Positions 17,270-24,843 of a DNA stretch of 37,364 nt are shown here, one piece after another. Both the position numbers and the translations under genes were made by a program. The notes under the pieces were generated by a model, which did no database searches, had not been told where the DNA came from, and saw only the letters and a program-made list of their open reading frames with translations. The first letter of the stretch is position 1, and every line of letters starts with the position of its first letter. The stretch comes from Anabaena sp. 4-3 (GTDB lineage: Bacteria; Cyanobacteriota; Cyanobacteriia; Cyanobacteriales; Nostocaceae): assembly GCF_001597745.1 (NCBI RefSeq), contig NZ_LUHJ01000065.1, positions 99,064 through 136,427 of the forward strand, read 5' to 3'.

Positions 17270-18241
17270 ATGTATCTTAAAAAAATCTCTGGTTTATTTC
17301 TCCTGATCACCACCGTTAGCTTATTATCTGGATGTGAAAAGATAGAAGCACAATCAAGTCCAAAAGCTACCGCAAAAACTATAACAAAAGCTACACCAAA
17401 AGCTACAAAGTCCTGTCCTGGGGAAGATGCAAAATTTAGTATTGATTTTTTTAAAACTAATAATAAAGGTGAAAAATTTAGCAAAGGTATCAATCATGTA
17501 ATTATTTTTAATCCCAGGTCAGCAGCGTTAGACTTTAACGTGAATGTGGGGTTATCTCATCAGATTTACGCTCAAGATACTAGAGGTAAAATTCGGAGAA
17601 ATTACGTACCAAAACAGTTTCATGAATTGATTTCTGAGCAAAACTCTCAACTCAATGGACAAAAACCAATAGCAGCAATTAACGCTGACTATATAGACAC
17701 TGCAAACAAACCACAAGGTTTAAATATTTCCCGTGGCGTAGACTATTCAGGAGCGTTTAAAAATAAGCGTTCTTCCTTTGGGATTTCTGGAGGTAAACCG
17801 CAACAGCGACAGGCGACAATCCAAATTGGCAGCAGAAATACTAATATTCTCAACTACAATCTAGTAGGTGGCAATGGTAGGTTTTATAGTCAAGGTAAGT
17901 TTAAAGATATTTGTCATGCTTTGGGAGAATTTGCCTGTAAGCAAGCGACTAATCGCTCTATGGCGGCTATTACTAATAAGGGTTATGTAATTCTGTTAGT
18001 GAATGATTTTAAGGCTAATTCTATTATTGAGTTTTCTCCAATTAACCAAGAATTATTACCACACCAGTTTGATGATGTGTTAACAGGTATTGCTCGAAAT
18101 AATTGTTTAGGCACAATTCAAGAAGGCATATTATTTGATGGCGGTATGTCCCCTGGATTGTATTACGACAATAAAATTTATGTGGAAAATCCAGGCCCGA
18201 TTGGTTCAGTATTTTTGATTTATAAAAAGTCGCAAAATTAA
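17270..18241 (+). CDS. Lipoprotein with phosphodiester glycosidase (NAGPA-like) domain
   Basis: A 323-residue exported protein. The N-terminus is a lipoprotein signal: MYLKKISGLFLLITTVSLLSGC, with lipobox L-S-G-C and lipidated Cys22. An Ala/Lys/Thr-rich linker leads to a domain of the NAGPA family, which in other proteins removes N-acetylglucosamine or similar sugars from phosphodiester links. Family features are PIAAINADYIDTANKPQGLN followed by ISRG, SMAAITNKGYVILLVND, and DGGMSPGLYYDNK, which corresponds to the active-site DGG.S motif near the C-terminus. A role in cell-envelope polysaccharide or glycolipid turnover is an inference. There is no ribosome binding site, because the terminator hairpin of the previous gene occupies that position. 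The gene converges with the alpha/beta hydrolase, 19 bases away. Confidence 0.87.
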   Translation: MYLKKISGLFLLITTVSLLSGCEKIEAQSSPKATAKTITKATPKATKSCPGEDAKFSIDFFKTNNKGEKFSKGINHVIIFNPRSAALDFNVNVGLSHQIYAQDTRGKIRRNYVPKQFHELISEQNSQLNGQKPIAAINADYIDTANKPQGLNISRGVDYSGAFKNKRSSFGISGGKPQQRQATIQIGSRNTNILNYNLVGGNGRFYSQGKFKDICHALGEFACKQATNRSMAAITNKGYVILLVNDFKANSIIEFSPINQELLPHQFDDVLTGIARNNCLGTIQEGILFDGGMSPGLYYDNKIYVENPGPIGSVFLIYKKSQN

Positions 18242-18260
18242 AGCTTGATGCTGTGGCGGA

Positions 18261-19274
18261 TTATTGGCATGGATTGATACATTTGAGATGATGACAACCA
18301 AAATCTTGAGTCATCATTGCTGCAAGTAGTTGAAAAGTTGGAGTATCAAGATTTAATTCTTGCTTGATTTGCTCATCTGCCTCTGGTTGAGCTATCCGCT
18401 TTGCTATTTGCTGAAACTGTAACCAAGTTAAATCACTGGCAACAAATGCTTTAGCAAGGCTAATTAGCAGTTCTTCATAATTATTGTCTTCTAATTTCGA
18501 CATCATGCGATGTTTAATTTTTAAACTATGATCAAAGCAGTAATACCAAGATTTTGGTTGCTGCTTAAGTACCATTGTCAAAAAATCCTGCTGTTTCGAG
18601 CGGCTAACAGTCTTATCTGCCTCGCTACACACTATTAATATAGGAGCAGAATAACGGCTTGGTGCTTGTTTTAACAGCTTTTCTCCTAATTCTAGAAATA
18701 TTCGTAATGCTTTCACACAAAAACCGTTATAACCAAAATTGCCGGGTGCATTTTTGTTGAACCATTCAAAATAAATTGGTAGAGTTTTGATTAGCCAATC
18801 AGTTATGAAATAGTGACTACCCAGATAAGGCGCGAATAATAAGGCGGACTCAATTTGTTGGGGATACTCTAAAGCTAACCACGCTGCTAATGTTCCACCT
18901 GTTGATAATCCTCCAATTACGACTTGTTGACCTAGGGTTTTGGCAATTTCCAACCACTCGATCACAAATTGTTGGTAAGTTTGAATGTCGGTTGGTAGTG
19001 GTGGGGGATTTTGGCGATTCCAGTCACCTGAGCGTCCATGTCCTGGTTGTAAGGGAATTAGAACGTTGTATCCTGCTTGAAAAAAAGCTTTGCCAAGTGG
19101 CTCAAATTGGTAAGGCCCTGCGGTGAAACCATGCAAGAATAGACAAACTTTTGCGGTGAAATTGGGATGAATCAAGAATTTTGAACGACAGGCTGCGTTT
19201 TTCAGTGTTAGCGCAGACTCTGATTGATGAACTTTTTCCAAAATTTCTACTGTCTTGCGAATGCAAACTTCCAT
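18261..19274 (-). CDS. Alpha/beta hydrolase (carboxylesterase/lysophospholipase-like)
   Basis: A 337-residue serine hydrolase. The oxyanion HGF motif is at residues 48-50 (LFLHGFTAGPYQFEPLG), the nucleophile elbow G-L-S-T-G puts the serine at 124, and CSEADKTVS provides the Asp at about 220. His249 (CFDHS) or His255 completes the triad. The segment QPGHGRSGDWNRQNPP is typical of monoglyceride lipase/carboxylesterase relatives. A helical C-terminal extension of about 50 residues (from DLTWLQFQQIAKRI) is not part of the core fold. There is no signal peptide, so it is probably cytoplasmic. Substrate unknown. The start is the first ATG, without a clear ribosome binding site, and residues before about 35 are not conserved-looking, so a later start is possible. 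Confidence 0.87.
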   Translation of the reverse strand: MEVCIRKTVEILEKVHQSESALTLKNAACRSKFLIHPNFTAKVCLFLHGFTAGPYQFEPLGKAFFQAGYNVLIPLQPGHGRSGDWNRQNPPPLPTDIQTYQQFVIEWLEIAKTLGQQVVIGGLSTGGTLAAWLALEYPQQIESALLFAPYLGSHYFITDWLIKTLPIYFEWFNKNAPGNFGYNGFCVKALRIFLELGEKLLKQAPSRYSAPILIVCSEADKTVSRSKQQDFLTMVLKQQPKSWYYCFDHSLKIKHRMMSKLEDNNYEELLISLAKAFVASDLTWLQFQQIAKRIAQPEADEQIKQELNLDTPTFQLLAAMMTQDFGCHHLKCINPCQ

Positions 19275-19456
19275 CTGCTCTATTGGTTTATTTGTGCATA
19301 TATTAGTTATTTTCCTAACTCAGTAAGCGAGTGAAATCTAGCAAATGGCAGATTGTGAGTTATATTTAGCCTGTCTGAGATTGAGGCTCATCAACGGCAA
19401 GTTTAACTGTTCATGCAATACAAAATTTATCACACTTGCCTATGTATGGATACAAT

Positions 19457-19474
19457 AAAACCCGCCGTAGCGGG
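19457..19474 (-). terminator. Terminator of the 51-residue small gene
   Basis: On the minus strand CCCGC-TACG-GCGGG is followed by TTTTATTGT. It lies 39 bases past the stop of the small gene at 19513. Confidence 0.75.
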
Positions 19475-19512
19475 AGTACACACAACAACACTATGAACAA
19501 TGAAAACTTGAT

Positions 19513-19668
19513 TTAGGCAAAATATCTCATTTCAGCTTCTAGTTGCTGAATCAGCCTCTCGTCACCACGAGATTTCGCTACTTGCAAGCGATGCTCAATG
19601 TTTCTTTTAATATTCTCTTTGTGTATATCTGTTGCTGCACTCCTAGCACCGAGTTGATTCTGTCTCAT
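19513..19668 (-). CDS. Small conserved-looking protein, 51 residues
   Basis: ATG at 19668 (minus strand) opens a 51-codon frame ending in TAA. GAGG lies nine bases before the ATG (19679-19682), and a terminator follows the stop, so the frame has the full signals of a gene. The peptide begins MRQNQLGARSAATDIHKENI and continues as a highly charged, probably all-helical sequence with DERLIQQLEAEMRYF near the end. It has no signal peptide and no membrane segment. I do not recognise the family. Its upstream region is interrupted by a MITE-like element, so its promoter may have been changed by that insertion. It is too short for usual gene-finding cut-offs. Confidence 0.72.
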   Translation of the reverse strand: MRQNQLGARSAATDIHKENIKRNIEHRLQVAKSRGDERLIQQLEAEMRYFA

Positions 19669-19692
19669 AGTGGTTAACCTCTAATTTTTCTG

Positions 19693-19833
19693 TTTATGTC
19701 TGAGGACTTACGCAACTGCCACATTAGTAGGGTGCGTCAGAAGCCAAAAATAGGTTTATTTGCTCTATTTATGCAGGCTGACGCACCCTACATATAGATA
19801 TTTAGTGTGACACTGGCGTAAGTTTTATGTCTG
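19693..19833. mobile_element. MITE-like element with terminal inverted repeats and flanking 10-bp direct repeats
   Basis: Outer arms ACTTACGC (19706-19713) and GCGTAAGT (19816-19823) and inner arms GTAGGGTGCGTCAG (19727-19740) and CTGACGCACCCTAC (19778-19791) are perfect inverted repeats, so the 118-base core can fold into a long hairpin. TTTATGTCTG occurs directly on both sides (19693-19702 and 19824-19833), as expected for a target-site duplication. No reading frame is inside. It lies between the promoters of two divergent genes. Confidence 0.75.
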
Positions 19834-19840
19834 TTCTTCT

Positions 19841-19871
19841 TAACATAGCACAATTTTAGTAGTCTATGTTA
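19841..19871. promoter_or_regulatory. 8-bp inverted repeat upstream of the SAM hydroxide adenosyltransferase gene
   Basis: TAACATAG (19841-19848) and CTATGTTA (19864-19871) are exact reverse complements separated by 15 bases, about 40 bases before the ATG. A possible -10 box TAATAT lies at 19887-19892. It could be an operator; there is no direct evidence. Confidence 0.35.
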
Positions 19872-19909
19872 CAGAAAAATTTAATTTAATATAGTTTTAC
19901 TTTTAAGGT

Positions 19910-20701
19910 ATGTGGGAAAATCAGGCTCTCGTGACGTTATTAAGCGATTTTGGCGATCGCGATGTGTATGTAGGGGTGATGAAAGGAGTAATCGCCCAAA
20001 TTAACCCAAAATTGCGCGTGGTAGACTTAACGCATGAGATTCCAGCGCAAAATCTGGCGGCGGCTAGGTTTTGCTTCATGAATGCTTATCCTTACTTTCC
20101 AGAGGGAACAGTACATATAGCGGTGGTAGATCCGGGAGTGGGGAGTCAAAGACGGGCGATCGCGGTAGAATTTGCAGGTGGGTTTTTAGTAGGGCCAGAT
20201 AATGGTATATTTAGCGGCGTATTAGCTCAAACTCCAGCCATTGCCGCCGTCGAGTTGACAAATCCCCAATATTGGCGCACCCCTGAACCTAGTAAGACTT
20301 TTCATGGTAGAGATATTTTTGCACCCGTCGGTGCTTATCTAGCCAGTGGTGTTTCTCTGCAACAGTTAGGACAAGCAATTGACACAGCAACTTTAACACA
20401 GCTAAGTCTCAAGCTGTGCCATTCTACAACAACTGGTGTTGCAGGTTGTATTCAATATATAGATCACTTTGGCAACTTGGTGAGTAATATTCCAGGGAGT
20501 TATGTACAAGGTAAAAAATGGTGTGTGCAAGCTGGCGAGTTAATTATTCCTGGCTGTGAAACTTACAGCGATGTTGCCTGTGGGGAAGCAGCCGCTTTAG
20601 TTGGTAGTCATGGCTGGGTAGAAATTGCTATCAATAGTGGTAATGCACAGTCGCAGTTACAGATAAATTTGCAAGATTCTCTAGAAGTGATTCATGATTA
20701 A
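19910..20701 (+). CDS. S-adenosyl-L-methionine hydroxide adenosyltransferase (DUF62)
   Basis: A 263-residue protein of the fluorinase/chlorinase relative family, whose ordinary members split S-adenosylmethionine with water into adenosine and methionine. Seen are VTLLSDFGDRDVYVGVMKGV, DLTHEIPAQNLAAARF, HIAVVDPGVGSQRRAIAV, GFLVGPDNGIFSGVL and KTFHGRDIFAPVGAYLASG. The Asp of VVDPGVG, an Arg of QRRAI and the His of FHGRDIF correspond to the family's Asp-Arg-His set for water activation. The C-terminal beta-domain begins near IDHFGNLVSNIP. The physiological purpose of the reaction is unsettled. It starts at ATG with a weak AAGG close by, and the DUF2301 gene follows on the same strand after about 70 bases. 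Confidence 0.93.
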   Translation: MWENQALVTLLSDFGDRDVYVGVMKGVIAQINPKLRVVDLTHEIPAQNLAAARFCFMNAYPYFPEGTVHIAVVDPGVGSQRRAIAVEFAGGFLVGPDNGIFSGVLAQTPAIAAVELTNPQYWRTPEPSKTFHGRDIFAPVGAYLASGVSLQQLGQAIDTATLTQLSLKLCHSTTTGVAGCIQYIDHFGNLVSNIPGSYVQGKKWCVQAGELIIPGCETYSDVACGEAAALVGSHGWVEIAINSGNAQSQLQINLQDSLEVIHD

Positions 20702-20770
20702 ACTATTAATAGGGAAGAAGATTTATTGTGTAGAACTCTGAATTTTGAATGAGAGAATTTTGAATTGCTT

Positions 20771-21436
20771 ATGACTACGCCAACAATATCTGCACCGGAA
20801 GTTTATCAAGGTCAGTTTGGGGAGTTTACAATTAATCAGAGCGATCGCATAGGTGTAATTATCTATCGTTCGGCGTTAATGGTAGCGGCTCTGTGCTTTG
20901 CTATTGGTACGGGTTTAGTATTATTCCAGAGTAATTCTACCACCATCCAAGCACTCACACCTTTATACACTTGTTTCAGTTTAGCTCTGGGTGTGAGTTT
21001 ATTGACAATACATATTTACATGACAGCATTACACAGAATATTGCAAGCTTTTTGGCTAATTGGTAGTATTTCCGCCTTTGTTATCGGACATTTTGACAGT
21101 CTACCTTTTGCTGTCACTGTCTACAATCAACCCCTAACTTTATTTGGTGTTGGTTTTACTTTCGCAGCTTTAACAGGCATTTATTTTAAGGAAGCGTTTT
21201 GTTTTAATCGTGCAGAAACTAAAGTTTTAACTGTCATAGTCCCACTATTATTATTAGGGCATTTGGTAGGGATTTTACCAACGCAATGGGAACAAGTTTT
21301 ATTAGGAACTTGGGCAATTTTATTTTTAGTATTTGCCTTACGAAAAGCAGTGCAAGCCATTCCGCCTGATATTGGTGATAAATCGGTGTTTGCTTATTTG
21401 AAGCAAAAACACTCAGTCGAAGAGGTGAGAGGGTAG
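20771..21436 (+). CDS. DUF2301-family integral membrane protein
   Basis: A 221-residue protein with about seven hydrophobic segments after a soluble N-terminus (EVYQGQFGEFTINQSDRIGV). Segments include SALMVAALCFAIGTGLVLF, YTCFSLALGVSLLTIHIYM, FWLIGSISAFVIGHF, LFGVGFTFAALTGIYFKEAF, VLTVIVPLLLLGHLVGIL and LLGTWAILFLVFAL. The sequence GIYFKEAFCFNRAE resembles the conserved cyanobacterial/plant DUF2301 signature as I remember it. Function unknown. The ATG at 20771 is chosen over the in-frame TTG at 20765. It lies between the SAM enzyme and dprA on the same strand. Confidence 0.82.
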   Translation: MTTPTISAPEVYQGQFGEFTINQSDRIGVIIYRSALMVAALCFAIGTGLVLFQSNSTTIQALTPLYTCFSLALGVSLLTIHIYMTALHRILQAFWLIGSISAFVIGHFDSLPFAVTVYNQPLTLFGVGFTFAALTGIYFKEAFCFNRAETKVLTVIVPLLLLGHLVGILPTQWEQVLLGTWAILFLVFALRKAVQAIPPDIGDKSVFAYLKQKHSVEEVRG

Positions 21437-21536
21437 GAAGAAGCGGAGGCAGAAAAACTTTTACCCAGTCACCAATCCCCAGTACCCAGTCCCCAAATTT
21501 GGGAATAATAAACCCAATGGGTGCGAGGATGTAAAA

Positions 21537-22655
21537 GTGAGCGAAGAAAGAGCATATTGGCTAGCGTGGTCAAAAATTTCTGGGATTGGCCCGGTTTTAC
21601 TGCAAAGATTACAGCAGCATTTCGGCACGCTTGCCGTAGCTTGGAACGCTACCAAGGCTGAATTGCGAGAGGTTGAGGGTTTTGGTTTCCAAACTTTGGA
21701 GAAAATAGTACAACAGCGATCGCGTCTCAATCCAGAACAGTTAATTATTCAGCACCAACAGGAAAACCCCCACTTCTGGACACCAGCCGATGCGGATTAT
21801 CCCCGGTTACTACTGGAAACTCCCAGCCCACCACCGATTTTATACTATCGGGGTGAGGTTGAACTACAAGAAAATTGGGGAAAAAAACCGTTAGTGGGGA
21901 TTGTGGGAACGCGCCAACCTTCTGATTATGGTATTCGGTGGACTTGCCTAATTAGTGCAGCTTTGGCGAGAAATGGCTTTACAGTGGTGTCAGGGATGGC
22001 TGAGGGAATTGACACCGCCAGTCATAGTGCAGCTATCAAAGCTGGTGGAAGAACAATTGCCGTTTTGGGTACTGGTGTAGATGTTGTCTATCCCCACAAA
22101 AATCGGGATTTGTACCAACAGATTTTGCTAGCTGGTTTAGTCGTAAGTGAGTATCCGGCGAGAACTCCACCAAATAAGACACACTTTCCTAAACGTAATC
22201 GGATTATCGCCGGTTTAAGTCGTGCCATATTGGTGATTGAAGCACCTGTTAAATCTGGTGCGTTAATTACGGCTACCTATGCTAATGATTTTGGTAGAGA
22301 TGTTTATGCACTCCCTGGAAGATTAGATGATTATCCATCCCAAGGCTGTTTAAAATTAATCAACCAAGGTGCAGGTTTAATTCTCAGAGAAATAGACGAA
22401 CTGTTAAAAATGTTGGGAGCAATACCAAAAATTGATACAGTTCCACCATCACCAACGGCAGCACAATTGAGTTTGCCGATTTTATCGCCAGAATTGCAAC
22501 GGGTAATGGATGTGTTCGCCTGTGATACTGTACATTTTGATTTACTTGTCCAACAAACAGGGATGAATGCTAGTTCTGTTTCCAGTGCTTTATTACAGTT
22601 GGAATTGATGGGTTTAGTTTCACAACTACCGGGAATGCGTTATCAAAAATGTTAA
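21537..22655 (+). CDS. dprA: DNA-processing protein DprA
   Basis: A 372-residue cytoplasmic protein that binds incoming single-stranded DNA during natural transformation and loads RecA on it. N-terminal helix-hairpin-helix region: ISGIGPVLLQRLQQHFG and LREVEGFGFQTLEKIV. The Rossmann-like core follows: VGIVGTRQPSDYGIRW, VVSGMAEGIDTASHSAAIKA, TIAVLGTGVDVVYPHKNRDL, FPKRNRIIAGLSRAILVIEA, KSGALITATYANDFGRDVYA. The last 70 residues form the DprA winged helix (LSPELQRVMDVFACDTVHFD). It starts with GTG at 21537, with GAGG seven or eight bases upstream; the nearby ATG at 21530 is followed at once by a stop. An STRR array begins at its stop codon. Presence of dprA fits the natural competence reported for several filamentous cyanobacteria. 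Confidence 0.96.
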   Translation: MSEERAYWLAWSKISGIGPVLLQRLQQHFGTLAVAWNATKAELREVEGFGFQTLEKIVQQRSRLNPEQLIIQHQQENPHFWTPADADYPRLLLETPSPPPILYYRGEVELQENWGKKPLVGIVGTRQPSDYGIRWTCLISAALARNGFTVVSGMAEGIDTASHSAAIKAGGRTIAVLGTGVDVVYPHKNRDLYQQILLAGLVVSEYPARTPPNKTHFPKRNRIIAGLSRAILVIEAPVKSGALITATYANDFGRDVYALPGRLDDYPSQGCLKLINQGAGLILREIDELLKMLGAIPKIDTVPPSPTAAQLSLPILSPELQRVMDVFACDTVHFDLLVQQTGMNASSVSSALLQLELMGLVSQLPGMRYQKC

Positions 22656-22724
22656 TTAGTTATTAGTTATTAGTCATTAGTCATTAGTTATTAGTCATTA
22701 GTCATTAGTTATTAGTCATTAGTT
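22655..22724. repeat. STRR array, ten heptamers (ATTAGTY)
   Basis: Ten consecutive heptamers, each ATTAGTT or ATTAGTC, begin at the last base of the dprA stop. From the second unit the variants run T-C-C, T-C-C, T-C, T, hinting at a 21-base higher-order unit. Confidence 0.95.
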
Positions 22725-22750
22725 TGCTTCCCCTGCTTCCCCTGCATTCC

Positions 22751-23119
22751 TCATTTTTCCCCGTATTCCATACCATTGGCATCTGCGTAACGGTGCATAA
22801 AGCGCATGAATCTGTCCCAATGCTCATCGCGCTCAATTTCAAATTTGCATTCTACGCCTTGTAGTTCATCACCTTCGTCACCGCCAAATATAAAGCGTGT
22901 GGAAGAAGGTGTTACACTAATTTCACCTTCTTCATCAGTTAATAGCAAGGCGTTTAGGGATTGTTTGGTGAAGCTGTTAAATCCTTCTATTGCTTTCAAT
23001 TTGTCGAATGTCATCGCCACGATACGTTTACCTGTCCGCACTTCCCGGCGCAAGCTGACGTTACTAAGTTCTTCAAAAATACCTGTAAAAAACTGAATGG
23101 ATGGGTTGGTAGATGTCAT
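22751..23119 (-). CDS. psb28-2: Photosystem II assembly protein Psb28-2
   Basis: A 122-residue soluble protein of the Psb28 family, which binds photosystem II assembly intermediates on the cytoplasmic side. Family signatures are IQFFTGIFEELSNVSLRR at the N-terminus, LLLTDEEGEISVTPSSTRFI in the middle, and EHWDRFMRFMHRYADANGM near the end. The long loop FGGDEGDELQG and the N-terminal form fit the Psb28-2 paralogue (Synechocystis Slr1739 type) rather than Psb28-1. The start is the ATG at 23119. The frame extends upstream through a TTG and six codons, but those codons come from an ATTCAAA tandem repeat. It converges with dprA across an STRR array. Confidence 0.9.
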   Translation of the reverse strand: MTSTNPSIQFFTGIFEELSNVSLRREVRTGKRIVAMTFDKLKAIEGFNSFTKQSLNALLLTDEEGEISVTPSSTRFIFGGDEGDELQGVECKFEIERDEHWDRFMRFMHRYADANGMEYGEK

Positions 23120-23124
23120 AAAAA

Positions 23125-23159
23125 ATTCAAAGTTCAAAATTCAAAATTCAAAGTTCAAA
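23125..23159. repeat. STRR array, five heptamers (RTTCAAA)
   Basis: Five consecutive units, ATTCAAA, GTTCAAA, ATTCAAA twice and GTTCAAA, begin six bases upstream of the psb28-2 ATG. The repeat therefore occupies the leader where the ribosome binding site should be. Confidence 0.92.
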
Positions 23160-23163
23160 GTTC

Positions 23164-23190
23164 GCGTATAGCCTACGGCTAGGCTTACGC
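23164..23190. repeat. Small palindromic dispersed repeat
   Basis: Nested arms GCGTA/TACGC and TAGCC/GGCTA, with a four-base bulge, directly follow the RTTCAAA array. This GCGTA...GGCTTACGC type of palindrome is dispersed in Nostoc-like genomes. Confidence 0.6.
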
Positions 23191-23307
23191 CTACAAAATT
23201 TAAAATTCTTTACGGTTTGGGGTAGCTTTCAGATTAAAGCAGTTTAAACCAAGTATAACTACTCAGCCAGAATTAATGACAGAAATTTTTTTCCAGTCCC
23301 CAATCCC

Positions 23308-24843
23308 TTATCTTGGGGGATAGTATTGTGGGTTGATGATGGGAGTCTGAAAACCAGCAGGGGTGCTACCCATGTTGTGAGACACTGGAGGGGCGATCGC
23401 TGGGGATTGATAACCGCCTACAGGTATACCGGGTGCTGGTGCTGTGATGATGGGCGGCTGATAGCTAGTCGGGGATATGGTGCTAGTTGTGTTGTTTGGT
23501 GTCGGAGGATTTTGAGTCAACTGTTGGTAAGCGGCGCGGGAAATTGAGCTAATGAGTTTTTCGGCGCGGGGGTCGTTGTTGGGACGTTGTACCATGACAG
23601 CAGCTATGTAACGCTTGCCTGTGGGAGTGTCTATTAAACCTGCATCTGCCAGGAGAGTACCAATATCACCAGTTTTATGATATACTCTTGCGCCTGTTCC
23701 TAAACCAGAGGGTAAAAGATGATCTCGCTCTGTTTGGCGCATAATATCAAGTATTTGGTCACGCGATCGCATACTGACTAATTTGCCTTGACTTACCAAA
23801 GTCAGTAAATTCACCAATTCTTTAGGACTGGTGGTGTTTGTGCCTGACAAGTCTGGTAGAAGATTACGAATGGCTGTGTTTGTTAACCCCCAACTGCGAA
23901 AACGCTGATTGATTGCGTCTATACCACCGAGTCGAGCAATCAGCATATTAGTTGCTGTGTTGTCGCTAATGGTAATCATCTTCTTAGCCACTTCCAAAGC
24001 AGCATACTGGGTTCCGGCTGGTTTGAATTGCATATTTCCCGAACCACCGGCAATCATATCCTGCTGCATTGTCAGTATTTCATCCAGGCGAATTTTCCCC
24101 GCATCAACATCTTGGAAAAAGGCAATCAAAATTGGTACTTTAATGGTGCTAGCCGCAGGTAAACTGTTATCACCATTGATATCTACATAACCGCCCGTGT
24201 CTAAATCTACCAAGAAAACCCCTGGCCTGAGATTGGCATTAGCTGCTGCCAATTCTTGTACGGCATTTTTCAAGGGTGTAATTTCTTGGGTGAGGTATAA
24301 GCCGGCTGCTAGGTTTGCCGTTGATGGGGACTGAGTTCTGGGGTTATTTGCGGCTGTGGAAGTGGTGGGAGGGATGCGAGTTGCAGGATCTAACACGGAC
24401 AAGAATGTACCAACGATCGCACCAATGCCCACTCCCACAATCAACAACCTGATCATGTATAGTATGGCTCTCGCCATTGGTTTTAAGCGGGTTTTCCGTG
24501 ATACTCGTTTTACCATTTTTGGCAACGGCTGTTTCTGCACTCGTACTGTTTTGCCCTTGACATTTCCACGAGAGGGTGGCACTGGCTTAGTCACGGTGGG
24601 TATGGGTTTAACCGCCGTCGGCATGACTAATCCTGGTTTTGGCTTCCTAGCACCAGCCGCCATTGGGGGAGGCATAACCTGATGTTTGAGGCGCGTCACT
24701 GCTACCGAACCTTTGGCGGTACGCTGCTGGTTAGGAACTTTTGGTTTTTTTGATGTTACTTTTTCAACTTTATGCAAACGTTGGCGACGGTTGACAGGTT
24801 GTCGCCGCGAGAAATTTTTTAGTTTGTCACTTGACTCTGACAC
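23308..24843 (-). CDS. Membrane-anchored class A beta-lactamase-like serine hydrolase
   Basis: A 511-residue protein starting with GTG; AAGGAG (minus strand, 24849-24854) lies five bases upstream. Residues 1-124 are basic and Pro-rich and likely cytoplasmic, 125-150 form one transmembrane helix (AILYMIRLLIVGVGIGAIVG), and the rest faces the periplasm. The enzyme domain has the three penicillin-recognising motifs in order: S232-T-I-K, S293-D-N and K390-T-G. The omega-loop Glu-x-x-x-Asn of true class A beta-lactamases is not visible where expected (LLPDLSGTNTTSPKEL). This favours a peptidoglycan-related DD-peptidase/esterase or an inactive relative over an antibiotic-resistance enzyme. The C-terminal 75 residues are a Pro/Ile/Thr-rich disordered tail with repeated SYQPPII, GYQSPAI and GFQTPII units. 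Confidence 0.88.
   Translation of the reverse strand: MSESSDKLKNFSRRQPVNRRQRLHKVEKVTSKKPKVPNQQRTAKGSVAVTRLKHQVMPPPMAAGARKPKPGLVMPTAVKPIPTVTKPVPPSRGNVKGKTVRVQKQPLPKMVKRVSRKTRLKPMARAILYMIRLLIVGVGIGAIVGTFLSVLDPATRIPPTTSTAANNPRTQSPSTANLAAGLYLTQEITPLKNAVQELAAANANLRPGVFLVDLDTGGYVDINGDNSLPAASTIKVPILIAFFQDVDAGKIRLDEILTMQQDMIAGGSGNMQFKPAGTQYAALEVAKKMITISDNTATNMLIARLGGIDAINQRFRSWGLTNTAIRNLLPDLSGTNTTSPKELVNLLTLVSQGKLVSMRSRDQILDIMRQTERDHLLPSGLGTGARVYHKTGDIGTLLADAGLIDTPTGKRYIAAVMVQRPNNDPRAEKLISSISRAAYQQLTQNPPTPNNTTSTISPTSYQPPIITAPAPGIPVGGYQSPAIAPPVSHNMGSTPAGFQTPIINPQYYPPR

Noticed and set aside
22655-22724. CRISPR array
   Set aside because: Units are contiguous heptamers with no spacers. None of the repeat tracts in the window has the repeat-spacer alternation of a CRISPR.
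23308-24843. Antibiotic resistance gene call
   Set aside because: Motifs show the fold, but the deacylating Glu is not seen and the long membrane and Pro-rich parts do not fit a secreted beta-lactamase.
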